From NCBI GenBank assembly GCA_951213105.1, contig OX578148.1, forward strand, positions 144,218,043-144,282,042: DNA of 64,000 nt, read 5' to 3'. Positions 1 through 10,941 of the stretch are shown here, in pieces. Made by a program: the position numbers and the translations under genes. Within the stretch, counting starts at the first letter, position 1, and the number at the start of each line of letters is the position of its first letter. Below the pieces are notes generated by a model. It was given only the letters and a program-made list of their open reading frames with translations, did not search any database and was not told the DNA's origin. The DNA comes from Amaurobius ferox. Its lineage: Eukaryota > Arthropoda > Arachnida > Araneae > Amaurobiidae.

Positions 1-565
1 ATAGGACAGAGGTTTCTTGAAGCTGACAGATTCTGATCGACAGAGTAGATCGACTGTAATGCTTTAGATGGAAGCATGCAGACAGAGGCACTGTGAGATA
101 TTGTTAGGCAACGGTTTTAGTCGAGACGGATGCAGATGTGGTCAGTTTAGACCTGTACGTATTGAACGTTAAATTTACTTACATATGTTTGGAAGTCACG
201 TTAAAATTTGCTGATGTCTTATCCATTGGTTTTCCTTTGCCAAGTGTGATACCTTCGATGGTGGCTACAAATACACGCAAGTGATATAGGTAGTATAGTT
301 ATTTACTATCAATGCTTCAAGAAATTTCTGTCAGATTATTTGCAACTACAAACTTTTGTACATAGTATTATTTGATGTTTTGTGGCATGGAAATTACCTG
401 GAATGTGCAAGTTGCCTAGTTATGTTATTCACATAATAAAGTGAACGATGATTTCTCTTTGACACTGGATCCATATATTTCTATGACCAAGCCAACACTT
501 ATGACTCTTTGACTGTGCGTACTTTGCTGCTTAAATTCACCTTTAAATTTTTAAATTTTCCAACA
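1..565 (+). mobile_element. LTR (family C), 5' side cut by window edge
   Basis: This stretch is the reverse-complement match of 62097-62688, the LTR of the minus-strand copia element at the right end of the window. It ends with TTTTCCAACA, the same terminal sequence seen there. What follows (agatcataaaa) is not a primer-binding site, so this is a 3' LTR or a solo LTR whose 5' part lies outside the window. No coding sequence is present. Confidence 0.75.
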
Positions 566-1162
566 AGATCATAAAAAAAAAAAGTATATTTGTATATTTA
601 AAATTGAGCGAATTATATTTAATTGAAAATTAAACATTGTGAATGGGGACCATATATCAAATTAGAAATATATATTTGTGACATATCACAAAAAAGATAA
701 AATTGTAATTTTTTAATTATGTGCCCCAACCACGTAGTGAGTACCACTGTTTTATATGATCTCTGTCTGTGACACATATTAACGTATTTTTGATCTAAAT
801 AATTTCCATTGTCAATTTGTTTATGATCCTTATTTTCACTGATGAAACAGTCTGGTATTAGGTCAGATAGTACTGAAAAGTGGCATGTCAGATTTTTTCC
901 TTTATCATAATTCAGTTGATTTTAAAGATACAGATATGCAGGTCTTTTATAATGATCTTGTTACATTAAAAATAAAAATTTTCTGATTGGTCAAATTTGT
1001 CTAAGGGGGGGTCGTATAAAAATTTAAAAAGTGTAACTTTTTGAAAATTAATGGAAGGACTATTTCGTTAATGTAGTCTTATTTCCTACTTTATTTTCAA
1101 CATTTTTGCAATTTACATTGTCCACTTATCTCCAACAAATAAAGAATTACAGCATGTTTCAA
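566..1162. other. AT-rich spacer, nothing recognised
   Basis: Low-complexity AT-rich DNA with an A-run just after the LTR and a short G-run near 1003. I see no open frame, RNA gene or repeat here that I can name. Confidence 0.5.
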
Positions 1163-1182
1163 TCTTTTTGGGACACCCTGTA
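1163..1182 (+). repeat. Tc1/mariner-like terminal motif
   Basis: The sequence ctttttgggacaccctgta, followed by TA, is the reverse complement of the TACAGGGTGTCCCAAAA-type terminus found on many arthropod Tc1/mariner-class elements. Only one end is visible, directly against the Penelope-like inverted repeat. No transposase is seen, so this is a terminal fragment at most. Confidence 0.3.
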
Positions 1183-1374
1183 TAGACCATTTATGTAGCA
1201 AATTTGCATAAATAAATATAAAATATAATCTGAACTTAATAAGTTAAATAGGCTAATAATATAAATAAACCTAAAAAATAGGTACAAAATTCTTTAAAAA
1301 ACATATGTTAAGAACATTACCAGAAAAGAACAAATTCGAGAAAACAGTCAAGCATACATTTCACGAGGATGACT

Positions 1375-1742
1375 TCATAGATAACTGTGAAGAAACTTGA
1401 ATTGCACAGAGTCGAGAACGAGTCGCCAAGTATAACTTAAAATTTGAACGTAATCAGAATTACAAATTGATGCATGGCAAATATAAATAAAAAGTGATTC
1501 ATAAAGGAGAATATTATGAGGGTTATTGCAACGAATTAAGAGGAAAGTTTTTTCAAAGATGGGCAGGAAATTATCACTAGCCACACACTGAGCAGAAGCA
1601 GTAGAAAATTTACCATTCCTGACATCATGAGCGTGTTCCACTGAAAGGATGCTGACATTACGTTTATGCTGCCGATGTAAAATTTATAGTCACTTTCAGG
1701 AGTCAACAGGGCAACCACATACACCCCAGCATAACTCTTAAA
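1375..1742 (-). pseudogene. GIY-YIG endonuclease relic (Penelope-like), left arm
   Basis: Minus-strand copy of the endonuclease tail found intact at 1751-2149. The GIY-like part (VYVVALLTPESDYKFYIGS) is in one frame, and the rest (EHAHDVRNGKFSTASAQCV onward to LHSYL) is in another, so a frameshift lies near 1640. The family role is to nick DNA during Penelope-like retroelement insertion; this copy cannot produce a whole domain. The assignment rests on motif spacing and on similarity to the other arm. Confidence 0.5.
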
Positions 1743-1750
1743 ATATTTAT

Positions 1751-2149
1751 CTCTCTGATAAATTTGGGTATATTGATGACTTTAAGAGCTATGCTGGGGT
1801 GTATGCGGTTCCCCTGTTGACTCCTGAAGATGACTATAAATTTTACATCGGCAGCACTAAATGTAATGTTGGCATCCGTTTAGCAGAACATGCTTCTGAT
1901 GTCAGGAATGGTAAATTTTCTACTGCTCTTGCTCAATGTGTGGCTAGTGATAATTTGCTGTTCATCTTTAAAAAAACTTTCCTCTTAATTTGTTGCAATA
2001 ACCCTTGTAATATTCTCCTTTATGAATCCCTTTTTATTTATATTTACCGTGCATCGATTTGCAATTCTGATCCCGTTCAAATTCTAAGTTATGCTTGGCA
2101 ACTCGTTCTTGACTCTATGCAATTCAAGTCTCTTCATAGTTATCTATGA
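1751..2149 (+). pseudogene. GIY-YIG endonuclease fragment (Penelope-like), right arm
   Basis: An open frame of about 130 codons with GVYAV, then YKFYIGST, then IRLAEHASDVRNG, then LLYESLFIY. This is the order GIY, YIG, conserved Arg/His and late Glu expected of GIY-YIG nucleases such as the C-terminal domain of Penelope-like retroelements. The frame stops cleanly at TGA after LHSYL. No upstream reverse transcriptase is present because the frame begins at the centre of the inverted repeat, so this is a 5'-truncated copy. A free-standing GIY-YIG nuclease is the alternative, but the inverted arms and the hammerhead-like motif downstream favour Penelope. Confidence 0.55.
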
Positions 2150-2381
2150 CATCTTCCTTATGAAATGTATGCTTGACAATTTTTTCAAATTTGTACTTTT
2201 CTGGTAATATTCTTAACACATGTTTTTTAAAGAATTTTGTAGCTATTTTTTAGGTTTATTTGTATTAATTATTAGCTTATTCAAGTTACTAAGTTCAGAG
2301 TATATTTTATATTTATTTATGCAAATTTGCTACATATATGGCCTATATATGAATGATGCATGTTTGCTTTTCATGTAGCCA

Positions 2382-2407
2382 CTGATGATGGGTGTACTCG
2401 CCCGAAA
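2382..2407 (+). ncRNA. Hammerhead-ribozyme-like core
   Basis: CTGATGA (2382-2388) is followed by a five-pair stem GGGTG/CGCCC (2390-2394 with 2399-2403, one T:G pair) with loop TACT, and then GAAA (2404-2407). This is the conserved half of a hammerhead ribozyme, a motif known in the terminal repeats of Penelope-like elements. It lies about 230 bases downstream of the GIY-YIG fragment. One extra T sits between CTGATGA and the stem, and I could not assign helices I and III, so it may be a decayed or chance core. Confidence 0.35.
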
Positions 2408-2685
2408 GTGCTCTGGCCTTGTTTTCAAAACTTTGTGCGCCTTTAGGATGTTTTTATTAAATTACCTTCTATTTAGCGATGTTGTGTCCTTAATTTATTT
2501 AGTTGAAACAGGACGTGATGCCACTTTGATTATTAAACTATGCAATTGGTAATTTTAGGCATTGATTACGGTTAACAGATTTTTTCATTTTCTGATAACA
2601 TATATTCTTAGTTAGAAATAGGATAAAAATTGAAGAGATATTAGTGAAAATTATATGCTTGAAATATATCAAATAATTCTTTTAC

Positions 2686-2827
2686 TTGTTCTGGATATAG
2701 TCTCCAATGTCACAACAATAAGGAATATTTTCGGTACTATGGCAGCAGAAAATGTTGTCATCATCACTAAGCAGGTGCGGACAGGTTAACTCCATGCCCA
2801 AGGGCAATTGGCACTTCATTGCATATG
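2686..2827 (-). CDS. Candidate host exon, cysteine-rich (Shisa-like spacing)
   Basis: On the minus strand a pyrimidine-rich tract and TTTTTTAG precede an open frame of 46 codons that ends at a plausible donor, CAA|GTAAAAG. The peptide contains KCQLPLGMELTCPHLLSDDD, then FCCHSTENIPYCCDIGDY, giving a pattern C-x8-C-x11-CC-x8-CC. Paired CC after a CP is reminiscent of Shisa-type or VOPP1-type cysteine-rich ectodomains, but this is resemblance only. The other two frames contain stops. The upstream intron would be phase 1 (upstream exon supplies one base) and the downstream intron phase 2. It lies outside the retrotransposons. No partner exon was found in the window, so it belongs to a gene with long introns or is a stray exon. 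Confidence 0.45.
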
Positions 2828-2945
2828 CTAAAAAATAGAATACATATAAAAGTGTGCAAGGAAAATGTTTTCTTAGTAATCCAACTGACTTAATAATTTT
2901 AATTAGATTTTATAAAATCATTAAATATGAATAAAAAATTTTATG

Positions 2946-3350
2946 CATAGCTGCCAACATGGGCAAACTTAGCGGAAGTGTATGAATTAAGAGTCAGTAT
3001 AAAGAGCAAGAATTGCTGCCTTGAGAAGCCGGCGTCCCATCAGTGCGAACCCGTGAGATTCTCGCAAAATCCGTAAAAAATCTCGCGTAAAAATTTAGGC
3101 TGCGCGAGAAATTCTCTCTCTCCAGTTCCTGTCTAAAATTATTTTTTCCTTCAAATTGGATACCAAGAAATCCGATGCCCGATGAGTAGAGATGCAGATT
3201 CGCGGTGGCCAGGTCGCCATTAGCGACTAAAATTATTACAGTAAGTCGCCATTTATGGCGACCGAAATTTCTCCAGAATCCCTTCAGTCCCGCAGCCGGT
3301 AGATCGGGCCAATTGCTTTGCGACTGCAAATCGCGATCAGTCGCCTCGTT
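2946..3350. repeat. Short hairpin-rich repeat block
   Basis: GC-richer than its surroundings, with repeated gtcgcca/tggcgac motifs, including a near-perfect hairpin gtcgccatttatggcgac near 3246-3263. The sequence continues, after removal of A1 and B2, at 47736-47800 and 54157 onward, where cgcagtcgcaattg and caatcgcgatttg motifs recur. It looks like a short non-autonomous repeat into which A1 inserted. No protein is visible. Confidence 0.35.
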
Positions 3351-3355
3351 GTTGC

Positions 3356-4298
3356 TGTTGGAAACTTGGTTCTGTTTTTGTCGCGATTCTTATTCTCGCG
3401 GGAACTTCATTTTAACGTGGCTTCATTTTAAGAATGGCTTTTCCGTTCCCGTGACGAGAACAGAACATGCCATTCATGCAAATCGCTTTCACGCCACATG
3501 CACATCCTGATTTGCATATTGTGAGGGGCGCTGCCGTCAACGGTTGTGCTCTGGAACGTACCCATCACTGTGTATATATGCTAGGACGCATTCTCAGTTA
3601 CTTATGGTATGGATGTACTTATGTACTGTATGGATGGTTTAATTAGTCTTAACGTTGACTTATGGTTCGATGAAATGGTCTATGATCGAATGATCTGATA
3701 CTTAGCAAATACTCTGAGTATGTTGCGGTATGTTAGCGTTTTCAGCTAAGTTGCTTATACAAAAGTACGAGTTAAGTTCCGTTAGTTTTATTTTGGAAAG
3801 TGCGATAAAATGTTTCTAGTGTTGGCTCTTTCAATTTTAAAGAGGCCAAGTTAATTTTTTGCGGTCTTGGACTCAGTGTAATGTCATGACGTGTGACTTG
3901 ATGATGGTGGTTTGGTAAACAAGTACGGCATTAGTGGTAATGTAGCTTTTCTCTACTTACCAATGTTATAGCAACAGTATAAGTAACTGAGAGTGTGTAT
4001 GCCTAGTCATAAACTGTTTATCAACCTTTTTCATGAGCTTGCTAGCTCATTTTTTGTACATACTGCCTGGCTTTGCAAAGACGTTATAGTGTTTTGTAAC
4101 CATGTCTTAAGCAATGGATCTCACAATAATAAAAGTGATGTTTGTTTTTGACGAATTTGCCTTTTATTAATGAACACTTTACAACTGCATCTTACTCTCT
4201 GCTAAACTTCTGCTCCAACAGTGACATCAGCACATCAGGTTATAAGGAAAGGGGAAATGGCGGCAAAAATTTTCTTAAATACTTCCCTGTCGCCAGCA
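3356..4298 (+). repeat. 5' LTR of A1
   Basis: Begins TGTTGGAAAC and ends GTCGCCAGCA. A TATA-like tgtgtatatatgc is near 3568. A hairpin ATGAGCTTGCTAGCTCAT lies near 4033 and a polyadenylation signal AATAATAAAA near 4126. It matches the 3' LTR at 46792-47730 in length (943 against 939 bp) and layout. Confidence 0.85.
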
Positions 4299-4300
4299 TT

Positions 4301-4318
4301 CTAGGTTATGGGCCTCCA
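4301..4318 (+). other. Primer-binding site of A1
   Basis: ctaggttatgggcctcca directly follows the LTR. The GGTTATGGGCC core matches the internal initiator-methionine tRNA fragment site used by Drosophila copia. It also occurs after the 5' LTRs of A2 (ggttacgggcccc), A3 (ggttatgggcccag) and B2 (gggttatgggccct). Confidence 0.6.
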
Positions 4319-4477
4319 GCATGTTAATATGCCCTAACATTTAATTAGAATCCTTATAGTGCAGCAAAGCAGCAGTGAAGTGCTGTGAATTCTATCGACG
4401 GGGGCCGCGAGTGACGCCATTTGCAGCAAACAGAAAGGTAAACAGTGCACTCTAGTCACAGTCAAAGTTTAGAGACT

Positions 4478-4777
4478 ATGGAAGCAAGCAACGGCATTGA
4501 AGCATTAAACAAGGACAATTACGTCACCTGGTGTAACGAAATTTCTTTCCTCTTAAAAGGAGAAGGATGCTACGGCCATGTCAACCGTACAACATTGCCA
4601 GTCGATCAGTCTACGTCACGACGCGAGCGAGAGGAGTATGTGAGCAGCAGCGACCGCATACCATACATCCTGTTTCGGAACATATCGGCGGAATACCGAG
4701 AGTTACTCGATATCAACGACAGCCCGGCGGATGTGTGGGAGAAGTTGGAGGCGCATTTTGAAGCCCCAACGCGCGCC
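4478..4777 (+). pseudogene. gag: A1 gag, N-terminal part
   Basis: Encodes MEASNGIEALNKDNYVTW and the following helical Gag region through ADVWEKLEAHFEAPTRA. The start at 4478 was chosen by comparison with the equivalent Met in A2 and A3; the in-frame upstream extension is leader sequence. Gag forms the virus-like particle of copia elements. The frame is cut at 4777 by insertion A5 and resumes at 5988 with NLVHLLDEFFSL. Confidence 0.75.
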
Positions 4778-5982
4778 TGCTGGGGTGCACATCGACCTGC
4801 TGGTGAATAAAATATACAAGGCAAGGTACTTAATGTGCAAGGTAAAAATTTCAGTAGAACAACTTCGCTGGAATTTAAGCTGAGTTGCAGTGATAACAAC
4901 GTCAATGGCAGTTGTAGATAAATACAAACTGATTGTAGAGTTGTTGAGAAAAAAGCAGTTCCAATTTAATTTAAATCACTTTTATTAAGAAGCAAATCCA
5001 TTGTGTTTGCTTACATGATATTTCTGGCATTGTAACACAAAGCAAGCATACTATTTACAAATGTTAGCTCTCAAGCTCAATTGTTAAGTTTCAGACAAAT
5101 TCTAAGCTTAGACACATTCCTGGTTTAAGCAATCCTTGAAATACACGGGTAAGTAGAACAAAAAAAACTTTTTAAACTTACATAACTACGTGCATTTCCC
5201 GATGCCATCTATAGCTGGTCACACGCTACGGCAAAAACTTTAAACTTCACGGATTAACACTGCATAAAGTCCATAACACGGAACAACATGGTTTCCTTGA
5301 CTGAGAACCATAAAAACTTTAAGATTCACCATTACTTGGATCAAACATCCGCGTCAACAATAAACACTATCATTACATTTGACTACTTCGAACAAGACTC
5401 TATGTAGATCCGTCTGTGTGTCTACTGCGATCCGTCGATCGTCGATGTGTCTGCTTAAACCAAAAATGTGTCCAGCATTTATATCCGACGATGGGTGCAT
5501 TCCAGAACACAATCGTTGCCAGCAACGCCCTCTGAATATGCAAAACAGGATGCGTGAGCGGCGAGAAGGTGATTTGCATGATAAGGCCAGTTTGTTTACA
5601 TCGCGATTTGTTCACGAGAATGGAAAAATCATTTAGAATAATGACGTCACGCTCCCGCGAAACGAGAATCGCGATGTAAACAAAACCAAGTTTCTAACAA
5701 TTGGCCCCCTCATGTAAAACACAAACTCTCGGAGCTCATGCTATCATCCAAACAAGGTTACTCTAAATATCAAGACAAAAAATGTCAAGGTCCTTAGTAT
5801 CCTAAAAACAATGTATGCATACATAAATTTAATACATTATAAAAATTTATAACACTTATAACATTCTAGAAAGTAAACAGCCTTTTTCTATTTCACAAAA
5901 TGGCAACAAGGACGTTTAGGATAATGACGTCACGCTCCCTCGAAACGAGAATCGCGACGTAAACAAAACCAAGTTTCCAACA
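4778..5982 (-). mobile_element. A5: deleted family A copia copy inside A1 gag
   Basis: Bounded by TG...CA ends and a GCGCC TSD (4773-4777 and 5983-5987). In minus orientation it consists of about 70 bp of a 5' LTR start (5982 down to about 5912), then about 210 bp of internal 3' tail with polypurine tract (CATGAGGGGGCCAAT), then a full 3' LTR (5699-4778). The LTR is closest to A3, sharing the same 3' end block. All coding sequence is gone, which indicates internal deletion by recombination before or after insertion. Confidence 0.7.
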
Positions 5983-5987
5983 GCGCC

Positions 5988-6604
5988 AACCTAGTGCATC
6001 TGCTGGACGAATTTTTCAGTCTTCGCCCGGAAAACGAGGAACAAGTGGATATCTTTTGTACAAGGATAAGGAAGGCGGTCACCAAGCTAAAGAACGTGAA
6101 CCATCTTGTAGAGGACGTATACGTGGCGTTCCAGGCCATCCGGTACCTGTCAGATGACTATCAGAGTATGCTCTGATAGTCATCTGACAGTCACAAGTCA
6201 TCTAGTCATACAAGTCATCTAGTCATACAAGTCATCTATCGCTGGAGCGACAAGGATTTAAAGATTGATAAAATTCAGAAGGAGTTGTCCCAGGAAGAAG
6301 GCCAGATGAGGCAGTTGAAGAAAGTTCATAACAATGTAAGTCTTAATTCATCTGTATACTTTTCTAATGTTAACACTAAATGCAAAAATGTCACTAAAGT
6401 TAAGAAATCTATTAAGGTCATAGGACCATGCTTTCTTTGTAATAAAACTGGTCATTTAAAGGCACAGTGCCCAAAGTTAAAAAAGTTGACTAGCTCTAAT
6501 ATCATTGAAGTATTTTCAAATATTAATAAAGCTAATGCAGTTGATGATTCTGACAATAGGCTCAGCTGGGTAATTGACACCGCTGCTATGCGTTATTTTT
6601 GCAA
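5988..6604 (+). pseudogene. gag-pol: A1 gag C-terminus, zinc knuckle and protease start
   Basis: Resumes Gag at NLVHLLDEFFSLRPENEEQ and continues to a CCHC knuckle, CFLCNKTGHLKAQC (C-x2-C-x4-H-x4-C), and the aspartic protease motif WVIDTAAMRYFCN. The frame is broken by a local rearrangement at 6147-6240: a perfect 20-bp inverted repeat around TATG, then roughly three copies of a 17-bp unit. At 6604 the protease coding is cut by B1 and continues at 42501. Confidence 0.75.
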
Positions 6605-7231
6605 TGCTGGTAACTTGAAATTTGTAGGATTTTATCCATTCGAAAAAGAACCAGATGTTAGCAGAGTGTCATAGCGGATGTAAGCAGAAAATAGTCAACG
6701 TGAAGAAAAAATGAAATTTATTTTCACAAACTCAAAACAATAAAATAACATAAGACTTTATCACTTTCCAAAACTTAGAAAAGATATTTGCAAATTGTTG
6801 AATACAAGTCTTGAAAACTTACAGTAGACTAAACAGCAGTTCAGGCCTAACAAACATTAGCCATTAATATTGTCATAGCTGGCGTACATAAAAATACCGA
6901 TCAAACGTAATCATGATGTTATATCATGAAGATGAAGCGATAATCAACACCATCAACTGATACAAGCTCTAGCTTAAATAGGCCAGTATCAGTGAAGTTG
7001 TAGTTAATGTTTTCCTTCTGGAGTATGCTAATCTCTAATCAGTTGAAGTAGAAATTAGCATAAACCGGAAGTTGACGTCTCAATTTGCAGGACCACAGAC
7101 CATGGGGGTAAAACTTCTTAACAAGCGATCCGAAAGCGATAAGCCAATCATAACAAAGTATCTTTTGGCTTTTAGACCACTTTTAGGCCGATTCACGCAC
7201 GTGCTTGTTTACAACCAAAGTTTTTCTAACA
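6605..7231 (-). repeat. 3' LTR of B1
   Basis: Reads TGTTAGAAAA to TTACCAGCA on the minus strand, 627 bp, the same length as the B2 5' LTR. It is adjoined by the polypurine tract CTGCAGGAGGGGGCCGCT at 7232-7250. It contains the leader tail aataaatttcattttttc near its 3' end. Confidence 0.8.
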
Positions 7232-7581
7232 AGCGGCCCCCTCCTGCAGATTGAGTTATCTAATCACATAAATACAAGTAGTAATCAAATTTAAATTTCA
7301 GTTGAACATATACTACATTATAGAGTTTCAAAATATCATGTATAAATTTCAGTGTATAATTATATTTTCAAGACAAAGTTTAAAAAAAGTATAAAATACA
7401 TCATGATACAATTTACATGAGAAAACAAATTTAGAAATATCTCTGTGTCAAATACAGGAGATACAAATTTTCAAATCTTATATATTTCGCCACGCAGTAT
7501 GAACACATTAGTAACTAAACTATGCAATGCGGGTTTTGAAAAAGTGTTGAAGTTAACTTTTAAAAAATACAACTATACAAT

Positions 7582-10205
7582 TTAGAATGAATTTAACTTG
7601 TTTACATTAGATTTCACATTAAAACTTCTTAAGATGTTTAAAGATGAGATTGCTTCTTTTGTGATAGGTTTCGTAAAACTGTCAGCTTTGTTATTTTTGC
7701 TATTTACAAATTTAATCTTAAAGAGCTCCTTTTCCACAAGATTTCTTAAGAAATGATATTTAACATCAATGTGTTTGGTTCTATGATTCTCAATGGGCGA
7801 ATTGGAAAAGTTTATGGCTGCTTGGTTATCACAGACTATTATACTATTTCTTAACTTAACGCTAAGTTTAGTACATTCAAGTAATATGTTCTGTACCCAT
7901 ACCATTTCCTTTGCCGATTCGGTTAATGAGATATATTCAGTCTCCATTGTAGATAAACTTACACATTTGTGTTTAAATGTCCTCCATGAAATAGGTACCC
8001 TATCTACAAAAAATATCATGCCTCCCATTGATACTCTATCATCCCGATTAGCTGCAAAGTCAGAATAAGTAAAACAATTTAAATTTACAGATTAAATGTT
8101 TGATAAGTTTAGTTTAAAATCCCTTGTTTTATCTACATATCCTAGAAGTTTAAGTAAAACATCCCAGTGTTTAATGCCTGGGTTGTCCTGAAATTGGGAT
8201 AAGATGTTTACGGCATAGCTAATATCAGGTCTAGTTCTGCTGGCAAGAAATGATAAACAACCTAATAAGTTTCTGTAATGTATATTCTTCATTTGTTCGA
8301 TTTCTGCATGATTTGCTGGACAATCTGTTTTGCTTAAAACTATACCTTTAGCTAATTTGTCACATATTTTTGCGATGTATTGATTTTGATGGATGAAATG
8401 TTTATCATGTTCTTCCTCAAATTCAATACCTATATTCAATTCCTCAAATTCAATACCTATATATCCTTCATTTTTGTTCTTCTTAACATTTTAATGTGAA
8501 ATTTAGTTTTCAGTAATGAAGTTACAGAATTTAGATCCATTTGATTTTTGGCAAATAATATTATGTCATCAACGTAAACAATCAATAAAGCTTTATTATT
8601 AAAATTATATGCACAATTGCACCACTTAAACTTTATGAAATTGAGTTTTCTGAGAACCTGGTCTAATTCAATATACCATTCTCTACCGCTTTGGTGCAAG
8701 CCATAAATCGCTTAATTTAGCTGACATACATATCCACTTTTGTTTTTGTCAAAAAATCCAGGGGGCTGTTTCATGAATATTTTTTCATTGAGATTGGCAT
8801 ATAAATATGCACATTTGATGTCAAGCTGTGTATGGAACCACCCTAATAAACACACAAAAATAGTAAAAACATCCTAAAGATTGTAAAGTTAATTACCGGG
8901 CTAAACACTTCTTCGTAAGTTTGCCCCTTTTCCTGGTTAAATCCCTGAGCTACAAGTCTAGCTTTATATCTGCCAACTTCACCCCTTTCGTCTCTTTTGA
9001 CTGTATGCACCCAACGGCAACCGATTACTTTGTCGGAAACAGGTGCAGGCACTAAGTCCCAGACACCTCTTTCCTTCATGACATTTAATTCATCTGCCAT
9101 GGCTGTATTCCCATTCTTTGGATTGGGGGGAATCAGCAGCTTCCTTGTAGTTCCTAGGAATTTGGATCTCTACAATGTTGGCTTCTGGATGATCTCATGA
9201 TCTCCCTTGATCCCCCTTAAAATTGAAAAACTTTTTATTAAATTTTATTTTATTTTTCTCACAAAAATTTTCTATATCTTTTAGTGATCTCAATCTAAGT
9301 CCCTTTCCTTCATAATAGTAATAAACATCCTTTCTTGTTCCAGTCATTCTCGGAATAACTTTTCTGATCCAAGTAGTATCTGGATCGGGAAATTGACGAT
9401 CATCACCAGAGGACCCAGTTTCCTCAATACTTTCAGTAATGTCTTGATCTTCCTCTGATGAATCATCTTTTTCCCTCTCCACATACTCCTCGTCAGACGA
9501 GTCTGGATAAGTGGGTTCCTGAGATGAAAAAATAAAATTTTCTTTAGGATTCTGATTTACATTGGGTCCCAGACCGCCTTCCTCTACGTTGCACTCTTCA
9601 TTAAACCTAGCATTTTTAGTTTCCACTATTTTCCCTTCATTCAAGAGCCATATCCTATACCCCCGAGTTTTCAGTGCATATCCCACCATAATGCCCTCAT
9701 ATCAAGTTTCTCCCTAAGTTGTTTAGGCTTGCCTACAAAAACTTTGCATCCAAACGCTCTGAGGTAAGCAACTGATGGCTTTCTGCCGCTGTACATCTCG
9801 ATTGGTGTCAGATTCTTAAACTTGTGGCATATCCGATTTTTAACGTATGCAAAACAGAGTAAAGATTCTGCCCAAAAATCATCCTTTAGATTGCTATCGC
9901 TTAAAATTGCCCTAACACAATCCAAAACAGTTAAGTTAAACGTCTCGGAAACCCCGTTTTGTTCGGATGTGTACGTGTTTGTTCTTTCCCCTTTGATTCC
10001 CTGTGTTTCTAAAAACTTTTCAAACTCAGTGTTACAAAACTCCATACCGTTGTCAGTCCTGACATTAAAAATTTTGGTATTTAGAAATCTCTCTGCTCGA
10101 TGTTCAAATTGTTTGAACTTATCAAAAACTTCAGATTTTCTTTTCATAGGATACACAGTTACTTTGCATGAAAAATCATCGGTTATGCTAAGAAAATATT
10201 TAGCA
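7582..10205 (-). pseudogene. pol: B1 pol: integrase, reverse transcriptase, RNase H
   Basis: Reading minus from 10205: the integrase core with RTDNGMEFCNTEF and NGVSETFN, then the LRAFGCKVFVGKPKQ region (10156-9671). Next come the linker with acidic repeats (9689-9195), RT start DKVIGCRWVHTVKRDERGE (about 9050), RT catalytic VYVDDIILFAK (about 8560) and RNase H/connection with RTRPDISYAVNIL, LSTMETEYISL, CDNQAAINFS and KHIDVKYHF (8250-7650). At least five frameshifts or stops separate these pieces, and the integrase N-terminal zinc region is missing beyond 10205. Family role: copying RNA to DNA and integration. Inactive. Confidence 0.8.
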
Positions 10206-10941
10206 AAAAAAAAAAACTGAATTTCACGATCGTACTATTTATATGAAAATAATTAAAAAGTTAACTTTTAGTATCAACAAAAATATGAAAATAAGCCAGT
10301 TTAGTCAAGTTAATGTGCAACAATAGGGAGATGGAGATCGATGGAAAAGGATAATAGCGTTCTCTCGGCAACGACTGATAAATAATAATAATAAAAAAAA
10401 AATAAAAAAAATAATAAAAAAAAAAAATAAAAAAAACATCACGATCGTACTATTTATATAAGAAGAATTAAAACGGTAACCTTTATAATCAATCAAAATA
10501 TGAAAATTAGCTAGTTTAGTAAAGTTAATGTGCAATAATAAGGGAATGGAGATGGATGGAAAAAGGCAATTTTGTACTCTCAGCAAAGCCCGAAAAGAAA
10601 GACTGAATTGCGCAATCTTATAATTTAAGAGAAATTTAATTTGTTTAGTAAAATATTTCTTTATTTTACTCGCACTATAAAAATAAATTAGGTCTATTGT
10701 TCTGATATGAAATCATTAGAAGAAGAAAATGGATGCAAACTGATAATTTTGGACTCTCAACAAAACAGGGAATATGAATTGAATGTTGGGATGCGTGGAT
10801 TTCACGGGATTTTCCGTAGTTTTGAGAGTAATGTCCGTAAAACCTTAAGATGAAGTGAAAATCTGTACAAACTACTGAAAATTCGTAAAAGTTGGCATCT
10901 CTGCACTAGTCGTATCTATATAAATAATATACTGTTTTTAT
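10206..10941. repeat. Diverged tandem repeat, about three units
   Basis: Units near 10218-10385 and 10437-10600 share acgatcgtactatttatat, gtttagt.aagttaatgtgcaa and atggagat.gatggaaaa. A third, weaker unit lies near 10640-10770. A low-complexity AAT/A tract separates the first two. The end near 10905 (agttggcatctctgca) resembles a hAT-type terminus. Together with 27768-27778 and 39088-39831, this forms the remainder of the DNA that split B1. Confidence 0.45.

Larger units (their letters stand above)
1183..2350. repeat. Inverted pair of Penelope-like element fragments
   Basis: Two arms of about 560 bp face each other around a centre near 1743-1774. The left arm runs from gcaaatttgcataaat (about 1200) to acaccccagcataactctt; the right arm repeats this in reverse complement from about 1780 to the tatttatgcaaatttgc near 2330. 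Both arms encode the same GIY-YIG-like endonuclease tail. Head-to-head partial copies are a known outcome of Penelope-like retroelement insertion, which fits the protein content. Confidence 0.6.

Noticed and set aside
2994..3510. Overlapping frames of about 100 codons on both strands
   Set aside because: They cross the A1 LTR boundary and the hairpin repeat, so cannot be a single gene.
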